Source: Candidatus Rhodobacter oscarellae (GTDB lineage Bacteria > Pseudomonadota > Alphaproteobacteria > Rhodobacterales > Rhodobacteraceae). From it: DNA of 64,000 bases. The stretch is from the NCBI RefSeq assembly GCF_001078595.1, contig NZ_LFTY01000002.1, forward strand, positions 1,322,151-1,386,150, given 5' to 3'. The translations under genes were made by a program, and so were the position numbers. Positions 29,046 through 39,028 of this stretch are shown piece after piece. The notes under the pieces are model-generated. The model did not search any database. It was not told the DNA's origin and saw only the letters and a list, made by a program, of their open reading frames with translations. Every line of letters begins with the position of its first letter. Within the stretch, counting starts at the first letter, position 1.

Positions 29046-29923
29046 GCCTACCGGTCACGGTCATCGGCGGCTACCTGGGGGCGGGCAAGACCACCCTGAT
29101 CAATCGGCTCCTGCGGCAGTCAGACGGCGCGCGGCTGGCGATCCTGGTCAACGAGTTCGGCGCGCTGCCGATTGACGCCGATCTGATCGAGCAGCGCAGC
29201 GATCGGATGATCGCGCTCGCTGGCGGCTGCATTTGCTGCTCCTTCGGCGACAACCTGGTGGGCGCGCTGCAGGAGTTGGCAGGTCTTTCCCCTGCCCCGC
29301 ACCAGGTCATCATCGAGGCCTCGGGCGTCTCGATCCCTTCGGCGATTGCCGCCAGCGTGTCGCTGCTGCCGGGGTTCCGCCTGTTCGGTACGGTGGTGCT
29401 GGCGGATGCCGAGACGGTGCGGGGCCAGGCAGAGGACCCCTATATCGGCGATACGATCACGCGGCAGTTGGGCGACGCGGATCTGGTGCTGCTGACGAAA
29501 TGCGACCTTGTGGCGCCCGATGCGGTCGGCGCCACGTCCGCTTGGGTGGCGGAGGCCTCGAACGGCGCGCCGGTCATCGCCGTCACCGGCGGCGCGGCGC
29601 CGCGGGAGGTTCTGTTGGACCTGCATCCCAGCGACGCGCGCCCCGCCGCCGCGCATGCCGACGCGCAGTTTGACAGCCTCATTCTGACGCCGCGCGGCGC
29701 CGTTGACGCCGACGCGATGGCCAGGGCGCTGGCGTCCAAGCGGCTGGGCGTGGTGCGCGCCAAGGGGTTCGTGCTGGACGCGGAGGGGGCTCTCTGGGCG
29801 ATTCAGGTCACCGGGCGGCGCTGGGCGGTGACCCGGGCCAAGCCGGGCCAGCAGGTCGGCGTGGTCTGCATCGGACCCGCCGGGCAGCTCGATGACACCG
29901 CGCTTCAGGCCCTTCTCGACTGA
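29042..29923 (+). CDS. COG0523 (CobW/YeiR-type) metal-chaperone GTPase
   Basis: The 293-residue protein starts at a GTG overlapping the amidohydrolase stop (GTGA). It has Walker A GGYLGAGKTTLINRLL and the metal-binding GGCICCSFGD (CxCC). The C-terminal CobW domain follows. These GTPases deliver Zn, Co or other metals to client enzymes. Coupling to an amidohydrolase (a metalloenzyme family) suggests that was its client before the truncation. It has no cobalamin genes nearby, so a CobW role in cobalamin synthesis is unlikely. The frame continues upstream through the amidohydrolase as noise and is not coding there. Confidence 0.9.
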   Translation: MSLPVTVIGGYLGAGKTTLINRLLRQSDGARLAILVNEFGALPIDADLIEQRSDRMIALAGGCICCSFGDNLVGALQELAGLSPAPHQVIIEASGVSIPSAIAASVSLLPGFRLFGTVVLADAETVRGQAEDPYIGDTITRQLGDADLVLLTKCDLVAPDAVGATSAWVAEASNGAPVIAVTGGAAPREVLLDLHPSDARPAAAHADAQFDSLILTPRGAVDADAMARALASKRLGVVRAKGFVLDAEGALWAIQVTGRRWAVTRAKPGQQVGVVCIGPAGQLDDTALQALLD

Positions 29924-30000
29924 TCGGGACCCGCGCTCTTGATTTTTTCCGCGCGGCAAGAAATTGTAAAGCAGATGAAACTTTCGGGAAAGCCCGGCGC

Positions 30001-31029
30001 GTGACGCAGAAGACCAAGATCCGCAATATGGAGGAGTTCGCCGCGGCGAGTGGGATCTCGCGTCCCACGGTCTCTAAATACTTCAACGACCCCGACAGCG
30101 TGCGCGTCTCCACCCGAGAACGGATCGAGCGCGCGCTGGAGGCGCATGATTATCGCCCCAACATCTTTGCGATGAACCAGAACCGCAAGGCCACCAAGAA
30201 TATCGGCATCGTGGTGCCCTATCTGGCCGACCCGGTGTTCGCCGAGATCGCGCGCAAGACCGAGCAGCGCTGCATCGACGCTGGGTTCCGCCCGACGCTT
30301 TACAGCGCGCATGGCCACCGCGAGCTTGAGGTCGAGATCCTGGACAGCCTGCGTTCGCTGAAACCCGCCGGGGTGCTGATGGCGCCCTTGGGGCGAGGCT
30401 CGGACCAGGCGGAGATCGAGAAGTTCTGCGCCGACGTGCCGACCATGCTCTTTGACAGCAATATCGAGGGCGTAGGCTTGGCCTTTAGCGGCTCTGACAA
30501 CCCGCAATTCGCGCGGCTGGTGGTGGACTACCTGTGCCGCACCGGCGAGCCGCCCTGTTTCTTCGAGATGAAAAAGCCCGCCAACCCCAACGCCAACAAG
30601 CGCCGGCAGGCTTATATCGCCGCGATGGAGGCTCTGGGCCTGGACCCGCAGATCGTGAGCATCGACGGCGAGGGCTGGTCCTTTGAGGAGATCGGGCGCC
30701 TCGGCGGCATCAAGGCCCTTTCAGAGAACGCCTTTGCCACCAACACCATCCTATGCAGCAACGACCGCCTGGCCATTGGGTTCCTGGTGGCCTGCTACGA
30801 GCGCGGCCTGCCCGTGGGCCTGGCCGAGGGCAGCGCGATCCGCGTCGCCGGCATGGATGACCACCCCTTCTCGCGCTACACCTGCCCGCCGCTGACCACC
30901 ATCGCACAGGATTTCGACGCCGTGTCCGGGCATGCGGTGGACACCCTGTTCCGCGCCATAGAGGGCGAGGAGATAGAGCAACGAACCGTTCTGTTCGAAG
31001 GCAAGCTGGTGATGCGGCAATCCGCCTAA
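30001..31029 (+). CDS. LacI-family transcriptional regulator of the polyol operon
   Basis: The 342-residue protein begins at a GTG, has a LacI helix-turn-helix (MEEFAAASGISRPTVSKYFN, residues 10-29, then RERIERALEAHDYRPN) and a periplasmic-binding-protein-like ligand domain ending in VLFEGKLVMRQSA. It probably represses or activates the downstream sorbitol/mannitol importer genes in response to a polyol or ketose. That link rests on position. Confidence 0.9.
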   Translation: MTQKTKIRNMEEFAAASGISRPTVSKYFNDPDSVRVSTRERIERALEAHDYRPNIFAMNQNRKATKNIGIVVPYLADPVFAEIARKTEQRCIDAGFRPTLYSAHGHRELEVEILDSLRSLKPAGVLMAPLGRGSDQAEIEKFCADVPTMLFDSNIEGVGLAFSGSDNPQFARLVVDYLCRTGEPPCFFEMKKPANPNANKRRQAYIAAMEALGLDPQIVSIDGEGWSFEEIGRLGGIKALSENAFATNTILCSNDRLAIGFLVACYERGLPVGLAEGSAIRVAGMDDHPFSRYTCPPLTTIAQDFDAVSGHAVDTLFRAIEGEEIEQRTVLFEGKLVMRQSA

Positions 31030-31118
31030 GCTGATCGCCCCTCATAACGCGCCGTTGGCGCGCGCTCCGGGATGTGCCAGGCTCAACCAGCCGTTCCCCC
31101 ATCACATTGGACCCGCAG

Positions 31119-31949
31119 ATGCATCTCGAAACACTTCAGTCGATCAGCCTGAATGGCAGCCCGGGCCGCCCAAATGACGACCGGTACGGGGCCACCTCGC
31201 ATCTGGCCTGGGTGATAGATGGCGCCACCGACATGGGCGCGCCAGGGCTTCTGGGCGGGCAAGGCGGCGCGGCCTGGCTGGCCTCCGCCGCCAGCCAGGT
31301 CTTTGCAACGGCAGAAGGTTCTGGCGACTTCCGTTCCACCTGCCAGGGCGTGTTCGCGCAGATCGAGACGCGGTTCCACCAGCAGAAATCCAGGGACGTC
31401 ACCGCCGCCTGGGAAGTCCCCAAGGCCGCGTTTGCGGCTCTGCAGCTGGCACCCGGCAAGCTTTCCGTTGCTTGGGCGGCGGATTGCCCGATCCTGCAGA
31501 TCTCTGGTGACGACATCCGCTGGTGCACCGGCACGCCCAATACAGGCGCAGAGGCGGCGGACGCGCTGGCGCTGGGTGAAGGCATTGGTGCGACCCAAGG
31601 CATAACCGGCGCGGTTCTTGAGGATCGACGCGCGCATAGAGCCCGCCCCGATCACGTCGCGCTCAGCACCAACGGGCAAGCCTCTGCCAATGTGACCAGC
31701 TATGCGGACCACCCCGTTTCTGAGGGCGACGAGCTGCTCTTGATGAGTGACGGGTTTGCCAGCCTTGTGACCGACTACAAGCGGTACTCCGCGGGTCAGC
31801 TCGCCGAGGCGGTTAGGTCCAAAGGACTGGCGCAGGTGGCGGAAGAGATTCGCGCCGTTGAAGCGGAGGATGCCGCCTGCCTGCGCTTTCCTCGGTTCAA
31901 AATCAGCGACGATGCGACGGCGCTTTGGCTTCGCGTCGCTGCTGGGTGA
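31119..31949 (+). CDS. PP2C-like protein phosphatase domain protein
   Basis: From the ATG at 31119 (MHLETLQSISLNG) the protein has 276 residues. Metal-binding motifs of the PPM/PP2C family are seen: NDDRYG, VIDGATDMG, a DELLLMSDGFASL block and ISDDATALW. It should be a Mn/Mg-dependent cytoplasmic serine/threonine phosphatase. No membrane segment or kinase partner is nearby. It lies between the LacI regulator and the importer genes on the same strand, so it may be coexpressed with the polyol system. The first 15 codons of the longer frame (from 31074) are not supported by a ribosome site. Confidence 0.82.
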   Translation: MHLETLQSISLNGSPGRPNDDRYGATSHLAWVIDGATDMGAPGLLGGQGGAAWLASAASQVFATAEGSGDFRSTCQGVFAQIETRFHQQKSRDVTAAWEVPKAAFAALQLAPGKLSVAWAADCPILQISGDDIRWCTGTPNTGAEAADALALGEGIGATQGITGAVLEDRRAHRARPDHVALSTNGQASANVTSYADHPVSEGDELLLMSDGFASLVTDYKRYSAGQLAEAVRSKGLAQVAEEIRAVEAEDAACLRFPRFKISDDATALWLRVAAG

Positions 31950-32096
31950 GCGTGATTCCTCGCTCGTTTTTGGGGGCTTGGGCCTTTAGTTGGGGCGAAT
32001 AAACTTCAAAAGTTATCGCGCGTAAAATTTATATTGACCCCGTGATGAGTTTTTGTCACCCTACCCAAAGCAGTTAATGCACTTAGGGAGGAAACC

Positions 32097-33383
32097 ATGA
32101 AAGCATTACAGGCTTCAGCGCTCGCGCTGATGGCAGCGACCGGATTTGCACAAGCCGGGTCGCACGCGTCCGAACTCACGATCGCCATCGTGAACAACGG
32201 TCACATGATCAACATGCAGAAGGTCGCAGAGGCCTACACCGCCGAGACCGGCGTCAAGCTGAAATGGGTGTCGCTGGAAGAAGGCGTTCTGCGCGAGCAG
32301 GTCACCTCGGACACCGCCACCGGTGGCGGTCAGTACGACGTCATCAATATCGGCATGCAGGAAGCGCCGATCTGGGGCGCTGCAGGCTGGATCGAGCCGC
32401 TTGAGTTCGGCGCCGAGTACGACATGGACGACATCCTGCCCGCAATCCGCGCAGGCCTGTCCCATGAGGGCACCATGTACGCCGCGCCTTTCTACGGCGA
32501 ATCGTCCATGGTCATGTATCGCAAGGACCTGACCGACGCCGCTGGCGTCAGCGTTGCTGACAACGACAGCTGGGACAACATCAAGGCCGCCGCGGCTGCC
32601 ATGCATGACCCCGACAACGGCGTTTACGGCGCCTGCCTGCGCGGCAAGCCCGGCTGGGGCGACAACATGGCGTTCATCACGACCATGGTGAACTCCTTCG
32701 GTGGCGCATGGTTCGACGCGGACTTTAAACCCACCATCGACAGCGACGAGTGGCGCGCTGCGATCAACTTCTACGTTGATCTGCTGGGCAACTACGGCCC
32801 TCCGGGCTCGGAAGGCAACTCGTTCAACGAGATCCTGGCGCTCTACAACGAAGGCAAGTGCGGCATGTGGATCGACGCGACGATCGCGGCCTCCTTCCTG
32901 GAAGTTGACGGCGTTGCATACGCTCAGTCGCCGAACGCTGGTAACCCAGTTGGCGCGAACTGGCTGTGGGCTTGGGCCATGGCTGTGCCGACCGGCACTG
33001 CAAACACCGATGAGGCGAAGGCCTTCATCGAGTGGGCCACCTCGAAAGAGTACGTCCAGGCCGTGGCGAACCACCCTGACTTCGGCTGGGGCTCTGTTCC
33101 GACCGGTCAGCGTGCGTCGACCTACATGTTCGACGAGTTCAAGGCCGTTGCAAGCTTTGCGGGCGCCGAGATGGCAGCGATCGAATCCGCGGCTCCTGAA
33201 GCAACCGACCTGAAGCCTTACGTCGGCGTTCAGTTTGCTGCGATCCCTGAGTTCCCGCAGGTTGGTTCCGCGGTCGCACAGGAAATGGCAGCGGCTCTGT
33301 CCGGCGCCAAGTCGGTGGACGAAGCTCTGGCGGCATCCCAAGCCGCAGCGGACGCCATCATGTCCGAGGCCGGTTACTACTAA
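32097..33383 (+). CDS. smoE: Polyol (sorbitol/mannitol) ABC transporter substrate-binding protein
   Basis: The 428-residue protein has a signal peptide with likely cleavage in AQAGSHA near residue 20-23 and resembles the SmoE/MtlE family (SELTIAIVNNGHMINMQKVA, APFYGESSMVMYRKDL, LYNEGKCGMWIDATIAASFL). It binds polyols in the periplasm. GGGAGG lies just upstream. Codon and base use are slightly less GC-rich than neighbours, as often for highly expressed binding proteins. A strong hairpin follows the stop. Confidence 0.88.
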   Translation: MKALQASALALMAATGFAQAGSHASELTIAIVNNGHMINMQKVAEAYTAETGVKLKWVSLEEGVLREQVTSDTATGGGQYDVINIGMQEAPIWGAAGWIEPLEFGAEYDMDDILPAIRAGLSHEGTMYAAPFYGESSMVMYRKDLTDAAGVSVADNDSWDNIKAAAAAMHDPDNGVYGACLRGKPGWGDNMAFITTMVNSFGGAWFDADFKPTIDSDEWRAAINFYVDLLGNYGPPGSEGNSFNEILALYNEGKCGMWIDATIAASFLEVDGVAYAQSPNAGNPVGANWLWAWAMAVPTGTANTDEAKAFIEWATSKEYVQAVANHPDFGWGSVPTGQRASTYMFDEFKAVASFAGAEMAAIESAAPEATDLKPYVGVQFAAIPEFPQVGSAVAQEMAAALSGAKSVDEALAASQAAADAIMSEAGYY

Positions 33384-33401
33384 CCGGTTGACGAGACCAA
33401 G

Positions 33402-33429
33402 GAAGGGCCCGGTAGCCTACGGGCCCTTC
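33402..33429 (+). terminator. Hairpin after the binding-protein gene
   Basis: A perfect 10-bp GC-rich stem (GAAGGGCCCG with CGGGCCCTTC, loop of 8) begins 19 bases after the smoE stop and is followed by TCCCTAAACC, without a T-run. In binding-protein-first operons such hairpins stabilise the upstream mRNA and limit readthrough into the permeases; that role is inferred. Confidence 0.65.
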
Positions 33430-33555
33430 TCCCTAAACCTCCAGCCGATTGCATTGCCCCGCCGCCCTGCGGCAGTATCACCAGCAAGGCAACCGGCGCT
33501 CCGCCTCGCCGCTAACGTCCTGCGCCTTTCGCTTTGCCAAGGGTATAGTTGAGCC

Positions 33556-34494
33556 ATGTCCGACAGAACGCTTCCTCGCCTGCTACAGACCCCCGCGGTT
33601 CTTCTGCTGCTGGTCTGGATGCTCGTCCCCCTGGGAATGACGCTTTTCTTCTCGTTCATCCGCTACGTGCTGAACAGCCTGCGCCGCCCGGAATGGACCT
33701 CGCCGTCGATCGACAACTGGCGCGGCTTTGGCAACTACCAGTTCGTCTGGAACAATGACGGGTTCTGGCTGGCGATCTACAACTCGGTCTTCATCGTGAC
33801 CTCCATTGTCGTCTTCACCGTGATCTTCGGGCTGGCGATTGCGATCCTGGTCAACCGCAGCTTCCCCGGTCGCGGCATCGTGCGGGTGCTGCTGATCTCG
33901 CCCTTCTTCGTGATGCCCGCGGTGAACGCGGTACTTTGGATCAACATGATCCTGGACCCGGTGCTGGGCCTGCAGGGGATCGCCGTGGCGGGCCTGAATG
34001 AGATGATCGACGGGCTGCGGGACTTCCCGGTGCTGGGCGGGTTCTTCTCGCTCTGGCCAGAGCTCTCTCCGATCAGCTTCCGCGCCACGCAGACCAGCGC
34101 CTACGCCGTGATCATTATGGTCACCTGGCAGTGGACGCCCTTTGCGGTGCTGATCTTCATGACGTCGCTGCAATCCGAGGACCAGCAGCAGAAGGAGGCC
34201 GCCATCCTGGACGGCGCGGGCAAGTGGTCGATGTTCCGCAACCTGACGCTGCCGCATCTGGGCCGCCCCATCGCCATCGTGGTGATGATCCAGGCGATCT
34301 TTCACCTGTCGCTCTACGCCGAGATCGAGATCGTCAGCCGCGGCAACGGCAACAAGAACCTGCCCTACCTGATCGGCGAGTTCGCCACCAACAACATCGG
34401 CGCGGCCTCTGCTGCGGGCATCTTCGCCGTGATCCTTGCCAACGTAATCGCGATCTTCCTGCTTCGGATGGTCGGCAAAACATTGATGGATTGA
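33556..34494 (+). CDS. smoF: Polyol ABC transporter permease
   Basis: The 312-residue inner-membrane protein has about six membrane segments and the EAA loop KEAAILDGAGKWSMFRNLTL. It pairs with smoG to form the channel. The next permease gene, usually adjacent, is 237 bases away because a repeat element lies between them. Confidence 0.9.
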   Translation: MSDRTLPRLLQTPAVLLLLVWMLVPLGMTLFFSFIRYVLNSLRRPEWTSPSIDNWRGFGNYQFVWNNDGFWLAIYNSVFIVTSIVVFTVIFGLAIAILVNRSFPGRGIVRVLLISPFFVMPAVNAVLWINMILDPVLGLQGIAVAGLNEMIDGLRDFPVLGGFFSLWPELSPISFRATQTSAYAVIIMVTWQWTPFAVLIFMTSLQSEDQQQKEAAILDGAGKWSMFRNLTLPHLGRPIAIVVMIQAIFHLSLYAEIEIVSRGNGNKNLPYLIGEFATNNIGAASAAGIFAVILANVIAIFLLRMVGKTLMD

Positions 34495-34579
34495 GGGGGG
34501 CATCGCAGTGACACAGGACCAAAGCGCCAACAACTCGTGCCATCCCGGGCCAACGATGAGCCTGCGCGCAGCCGCGCTT

Positions 34580-34704
34580 GCCGGCACCAGATGCAACGGG
34601 ACCCAAGCCGTGCAACCGCGCGTCTTACGGAAACCTGGCTTTGCCTGGCGCATGGATTGCGCCCAACATCATTCCCATAGCGACCTCCAGGTCGGCCGCT
34701 GCCC
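34580..34704. repeat. Dispersed element, copy 2, between the permease genes
   Basis: GCCGGCACCAGATGCAACGG at 34580-34599 matches the outer left arm at 6383 with one mismatch. The 25 bases at 34680-34704 are an exact inverted match to 6466-6490. Between them the sequence differs from copy 1 and holds a CAGG/CCTGG-rich inverted segment. It lies inside the smoF-smoG gap (34495-34731), where no gene is convincing; one open frame that crosses it is judged spurious. The ribosome site AAGGAGG of smoG lies just beyond the element. Confidence 0.8.
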
Positions 34705-34731
34705 AGGCGCGTTGCAAGGAGGCATGTAACC

Positions 34732-35568
34732 ATGGCGATCGTCGCACAAGAATCCCGACTGAGCCGCGTGCTTTGGCCCATCCTGGCCTGGACCATCGCG
34801 ATCATCTTCTTCTTCCCGATCTTCTGGCTGGTCTTCACCAGCTTCAAGACCGACGCCGACGCGGTGAAGCCCGAGCATCTGATCTTCTTCACGCCGACGC
34901 TGGAGAACTACATCAACATGACCGAGAACTATGACTATTGGCGCTTTGCCATCAACTCGGTCATCACCAGCGTTTTCGCCACGCTGTTCGCGCTGATCGT
35001 GGGCGTGCCCTGCGCCTATGCGATGGCGTTCAACCCCACCCGCGCGACCAAAGACATCCTGATGTGGATGCTGTCGACCAAGATGCTGCCCGCGGCGGCG
35101 GTGCTTTACCCGATGACGTTCCTGACCAAGAACTTCCTGGGGATCTACGACACGCATTTCCTGGTGATCGTGGTCTTATGCCTGATCAACCTGCCCATCG
35201 TGATCTGGATGCTCTTTACCTATTTCAAGGAGATCCCTAAGGAGATCATCGAGGCGGGCAAGATGGACGGCGTCTCGACCTGGGGCGAGATCAAGGACAT
35301 CCTGATCCCGCTGGCCTGGGGCGGCGTGGCCTCCACCGCGTTGTTGTGCTTTATCTTCTGCTGGAACGAGGCCTATTGGACCGTGCGCCTGACGACGACT
35401 GAGGCGGCGACGCTATCCAAGCTGATCGAGGGTAACCGCGCGCCGGAGGGACTGTTCTTTGGCCGCCTATCCGCCGTCTCGGCAGCGGCAGTGGGGCCCA
35501 TCGTGGTGCTCGGCTGGTTCTGCCAAAAACAGCTCGTGCAGGGCCTAACATTCGGAGCAGTGAAATGA
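34732..35568 (+). CDS. smoG: Polyol ABC transporter permease
   Basis: The 278-residue membrane protein has six membrane segments and the EAA loop EAGKMDGVSTWGEIKDILIP. A strong AAGGAGG lies 9 bases before the start. Its stop overlaps the dehydrogenase start (ATGA). Confidence 0.9.
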   Translation: MAIVAQESRLSRVLWPILAWTIAIIFFFPIFWLVFTSFKTDADAVKPEHLIFFTPTLENYINMTENYDYWRFAINSVITSVFATLFALIVGVPCAYAMAFNPTRATKDILMWMLSTKMLPAAAVLYPMTFLTKNFLGIYDTHFLVIVVLCLINLPIVIWMLFTYFKEIPKEIIEAGKMDGVSTWGEIKDILIPLAWGGVASTALLCFIFCWNEAYWTVRLTTTEAATLSKLIEGNRAPEGLFFGRLSAVSAAAVGPIVVLGWFCQKQLVQGLTFGAVK

Positions 35569-36329
35569 CGTTCGATCCGGCCCCCACCAACCTTGCGGGC
35601 AAGACCTGCGTCGTCACCGGCGCGGCAGGCGGCATCGGCTCGGCCATTGTCGAGCATTACGCCGCCCTCGGCGCCCGCGTTTTTGCCACAGATGTCGGCG
35701 CCGATCCCGGGCTGCCCGCAGACTACCAGGCCTTTGATCTGCTCAGCGAGGACGGGCTGGCCGCGGCCTGCGACTGGATCGCCTCCGCGCAGCCGGATGT
35801 CTTCGTCAATAACGCGGCGTTGTTCGACATGGGCTCTGTTCTGGAGGCCGACCTGGCGCAGTATGACCGCCTGTTCGGCCTGAATGTGCGGGCGATGTAC
35901 GCACTGATGCAGGCCGCGGCCAAGTCGATGGTGGCCACGGGCACGCGAGGCTCGATCATCAACCTCGCCAGCCAGGCGGGGCATCGCGGCGAGGCGCTGG
36001 TTGCGCATTACTGCGCCTCCAAGGCCGCGGTTATCAGCTACACCCAATCCGCCGCCCTGGCCCTGGCGCCGCATAAGATCCGCGTGAACGCCATCAGCCC
36101 CGGCGTGGTGGACACGCCAATGTGGAAAGAGGTGGACGCGCTCTTTGCCCGCTTCGAAGGCAAAGAGATCGGCCAGAAGAAACGCGAGGTCGGCGAGGCG
36201 GTGCCGCTGGGCCATATGGGGCGCCCCTTCGAGATCGCCCGCGTGGCCGTGTTCCTGGCCAGCGCGCAGTCCGACTATATCACCGCGCAGACGCTCAGCG
36301 TCGATGGCGGCAACGTGCTGAGGATGTGA
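35565..36329 (+). CDS. smoS: Sorbitol dehydrogenase-like short-chain dehydrogenase
   Basis: The 254-residue SDR has the cofactor motif TGAAGGIG (18-25), NNAA (82-85), and the catalytic Ser136, Tyr149 and Lys153 (HYCASK). Length and position inside the polyol operon match SmoS, which oxidises D-sorbitol to D-fructose with NAD in the cytoplasm. The exact polyol may differ (galactitol or iditol). Confidence 0.85.
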   Translation: MTFDPAPTNLAGKTCVVTGAAGGIGSAIVEHYAALGARVFATDVGADPGLPADYQAFDLLSEDGLAAACDWIASAQPDVFVNNAALFDMGSVLEADLAQYDRLFGLNVRAMYALMQAAAKSMVATGTRGSIINLASQAGHRGEALVAHYCASKAAVISYTQSAALALAPHKIRVNAISPGVVDTPMWKEVDALFARFEGKEIGQKKREVGEAVPLGHMGRPFEIARVAVFLASAQSDYITAQTLSVDGGNVLRM

Positions 36330-36333
36330 GGCG

Positions 36334-37742
36334 ATGAACCTGCAGACCCAGCCGCGGCTTGACGCCTCGACCTACGACCGTGACGCGGCCAAGATCGGCA
36401 TTGTGCATCTAGGCTACGGCGCGTTTCACCGCGCCCATATGGCGGTTTACTTGGATGCCTATATGCAGGCCTCAGGGGATCTGGATTGGGGCATCGCGGC
36501 GGTGAACCTGCGCGGCGGCGACAGCGCTGGCTTTGTGGCGGCGCGCGAGGCGCGGGACGGGTATTTGCTCAAGACCACCTCGCCCGAGGACCAGCTGCGC
36601 TATCAGCTTATCCGTCCGCATGTGGCGTTCGAGGATTGGGCGAAGACGCCCGCCAGGGCGGAGGAGCTGGCCGCCCGAGAGAGCGTGCACATCATCTCGA
36701 TGACCGTCACCGAGAGCGGCTATTTCCTGGACACGAATGGCGATCTGGATCGCGAGGACCCGACGATCGCCGCCGAGATCGCCGGCGGAGCGCCGGCGTC
36801 GGTCTACGGCTATCTGACCCGCGCGCTGACCCTTCGGGCCGCGGTGACCGGCATGCCGGTCACGATCCTATGCTGTGACAACATCCGCGAGAATGGCCGG
36901 ATCCTGGAGCGGAGCTTTCTGACCTATCTCGCGGCTCTGGGACGGGACGATCTGGCCGAATGGGTGCGCGAGAACGCCACCTTCCCCTGCTCGATGGTCG
37001 ACCGGATCACGCCGCGCACAAGCGAGACCCTGATCGCCGAGGTGACCGCGGCCTATCCAGGCCGCGCCCTGGCCCCGATCCATGGCGAGAGCTTCATCCA
37101 ATGGGTGGTCGAGGATCGCTTTGCCGGGCCGCGCCCCGACCTGGCGCAGGTCGGCGTGCAGGTAGTCGCCGATGTGCATCCCTATGAGGAGGCCAAGATC
37201 CGCATCCTGAACGGCGGGCATACGGGCTTGTGCTATCTCGGCGCCTTGGCCGGGCACCAGACCTTTGACCAGGCGATGCTTGACCCGGCCCTGCGGGCGC
37301 ATTTCGACGCCTACGAGACAGAGAACGTGCTGCCGGGGCTGGCGCTAGAGCTGCCCTTTGACCGCCACGCCTATCTGGCCGAGATCGCCGCCCGCTTCGG
37401 CAACCGCGCCATCGCCGACGACCTGGCGCGGATCTGCATGGACGGCTGGACCAAGATGCAGGTCTTCATCCGCCCCACGCTAGAGGGCTGCCTGGCGCAG
37501 GGCATCTCGCCCACGCGCGGCTATGACTGCGTGGCAAGCTGGTATGTCTACGCGCGCCGCATCGCCGCCGGAGCAATGCCGATCCCCTATACCGAGCCCT
37601 TCTGGGATACGCTCGCCCCGCTTCTGGCGCCTGGCCAGGAAGAGGCCATGGCGCGCAGCGGCGCGCTTTGGGCCGATCTGCCCGAAACCTATCCCGAATT
37701 TGCACCAGGTATCCTCACCGCAATCAATGAGATGGAAGAGAC

Positions 37743-37755
<13 letters not shown>
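36334..37755 (+). CDS. mtlK: Mannitol 2-dehydrogenase family protein
   Basis: The 473-residue long-chain polyol dehydrogenase has the N-terminal Rossmann region ([20 protein letters not shown]) and the catalytic Lys-N-H set in [12 protein letters not shown] with the spacing known for mannitol 2-dehydrogenase (Lys, Asn five later, His eight later). It oxidises D-mannitol (or D-arabinitol) to the ketose. It overlaps the ATPase gene by 13 bases and starts 4 bases after smoS. Confidence 0.9.
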
Positions 37756-38777
<1,022 letters not shown>

Positions 38778-39028
38778 TCGGCGGCGGCGCTTGCAAATCC
38801 GTTCACCGGAGATGCGGAGCGTTTGGTCGTAAACGCCCGGAATGACACGACAGCGGATCGCAAAAAACCCGAGTCACCACAGCATTTGGCAGCGCGCGCA
38901 CCCTATCAACAGCTTCCGCGCGTCCAGCCTTTGTCTGATGGCTCAAGTGATAGGCGGGACGCTATAGGCTCTCTGCAATTCCCGCCCCGCCGGAGCGGGA
39001 AAAGCCCCCTCGCGACCAAGCGATTGAA

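Noticed and set aside
34508-34729. A 73-codon plus-strand frame between the permease genes
   Set aside because: It lies on the dispersed repeat, and its composition follows the repeat rather than a protein.
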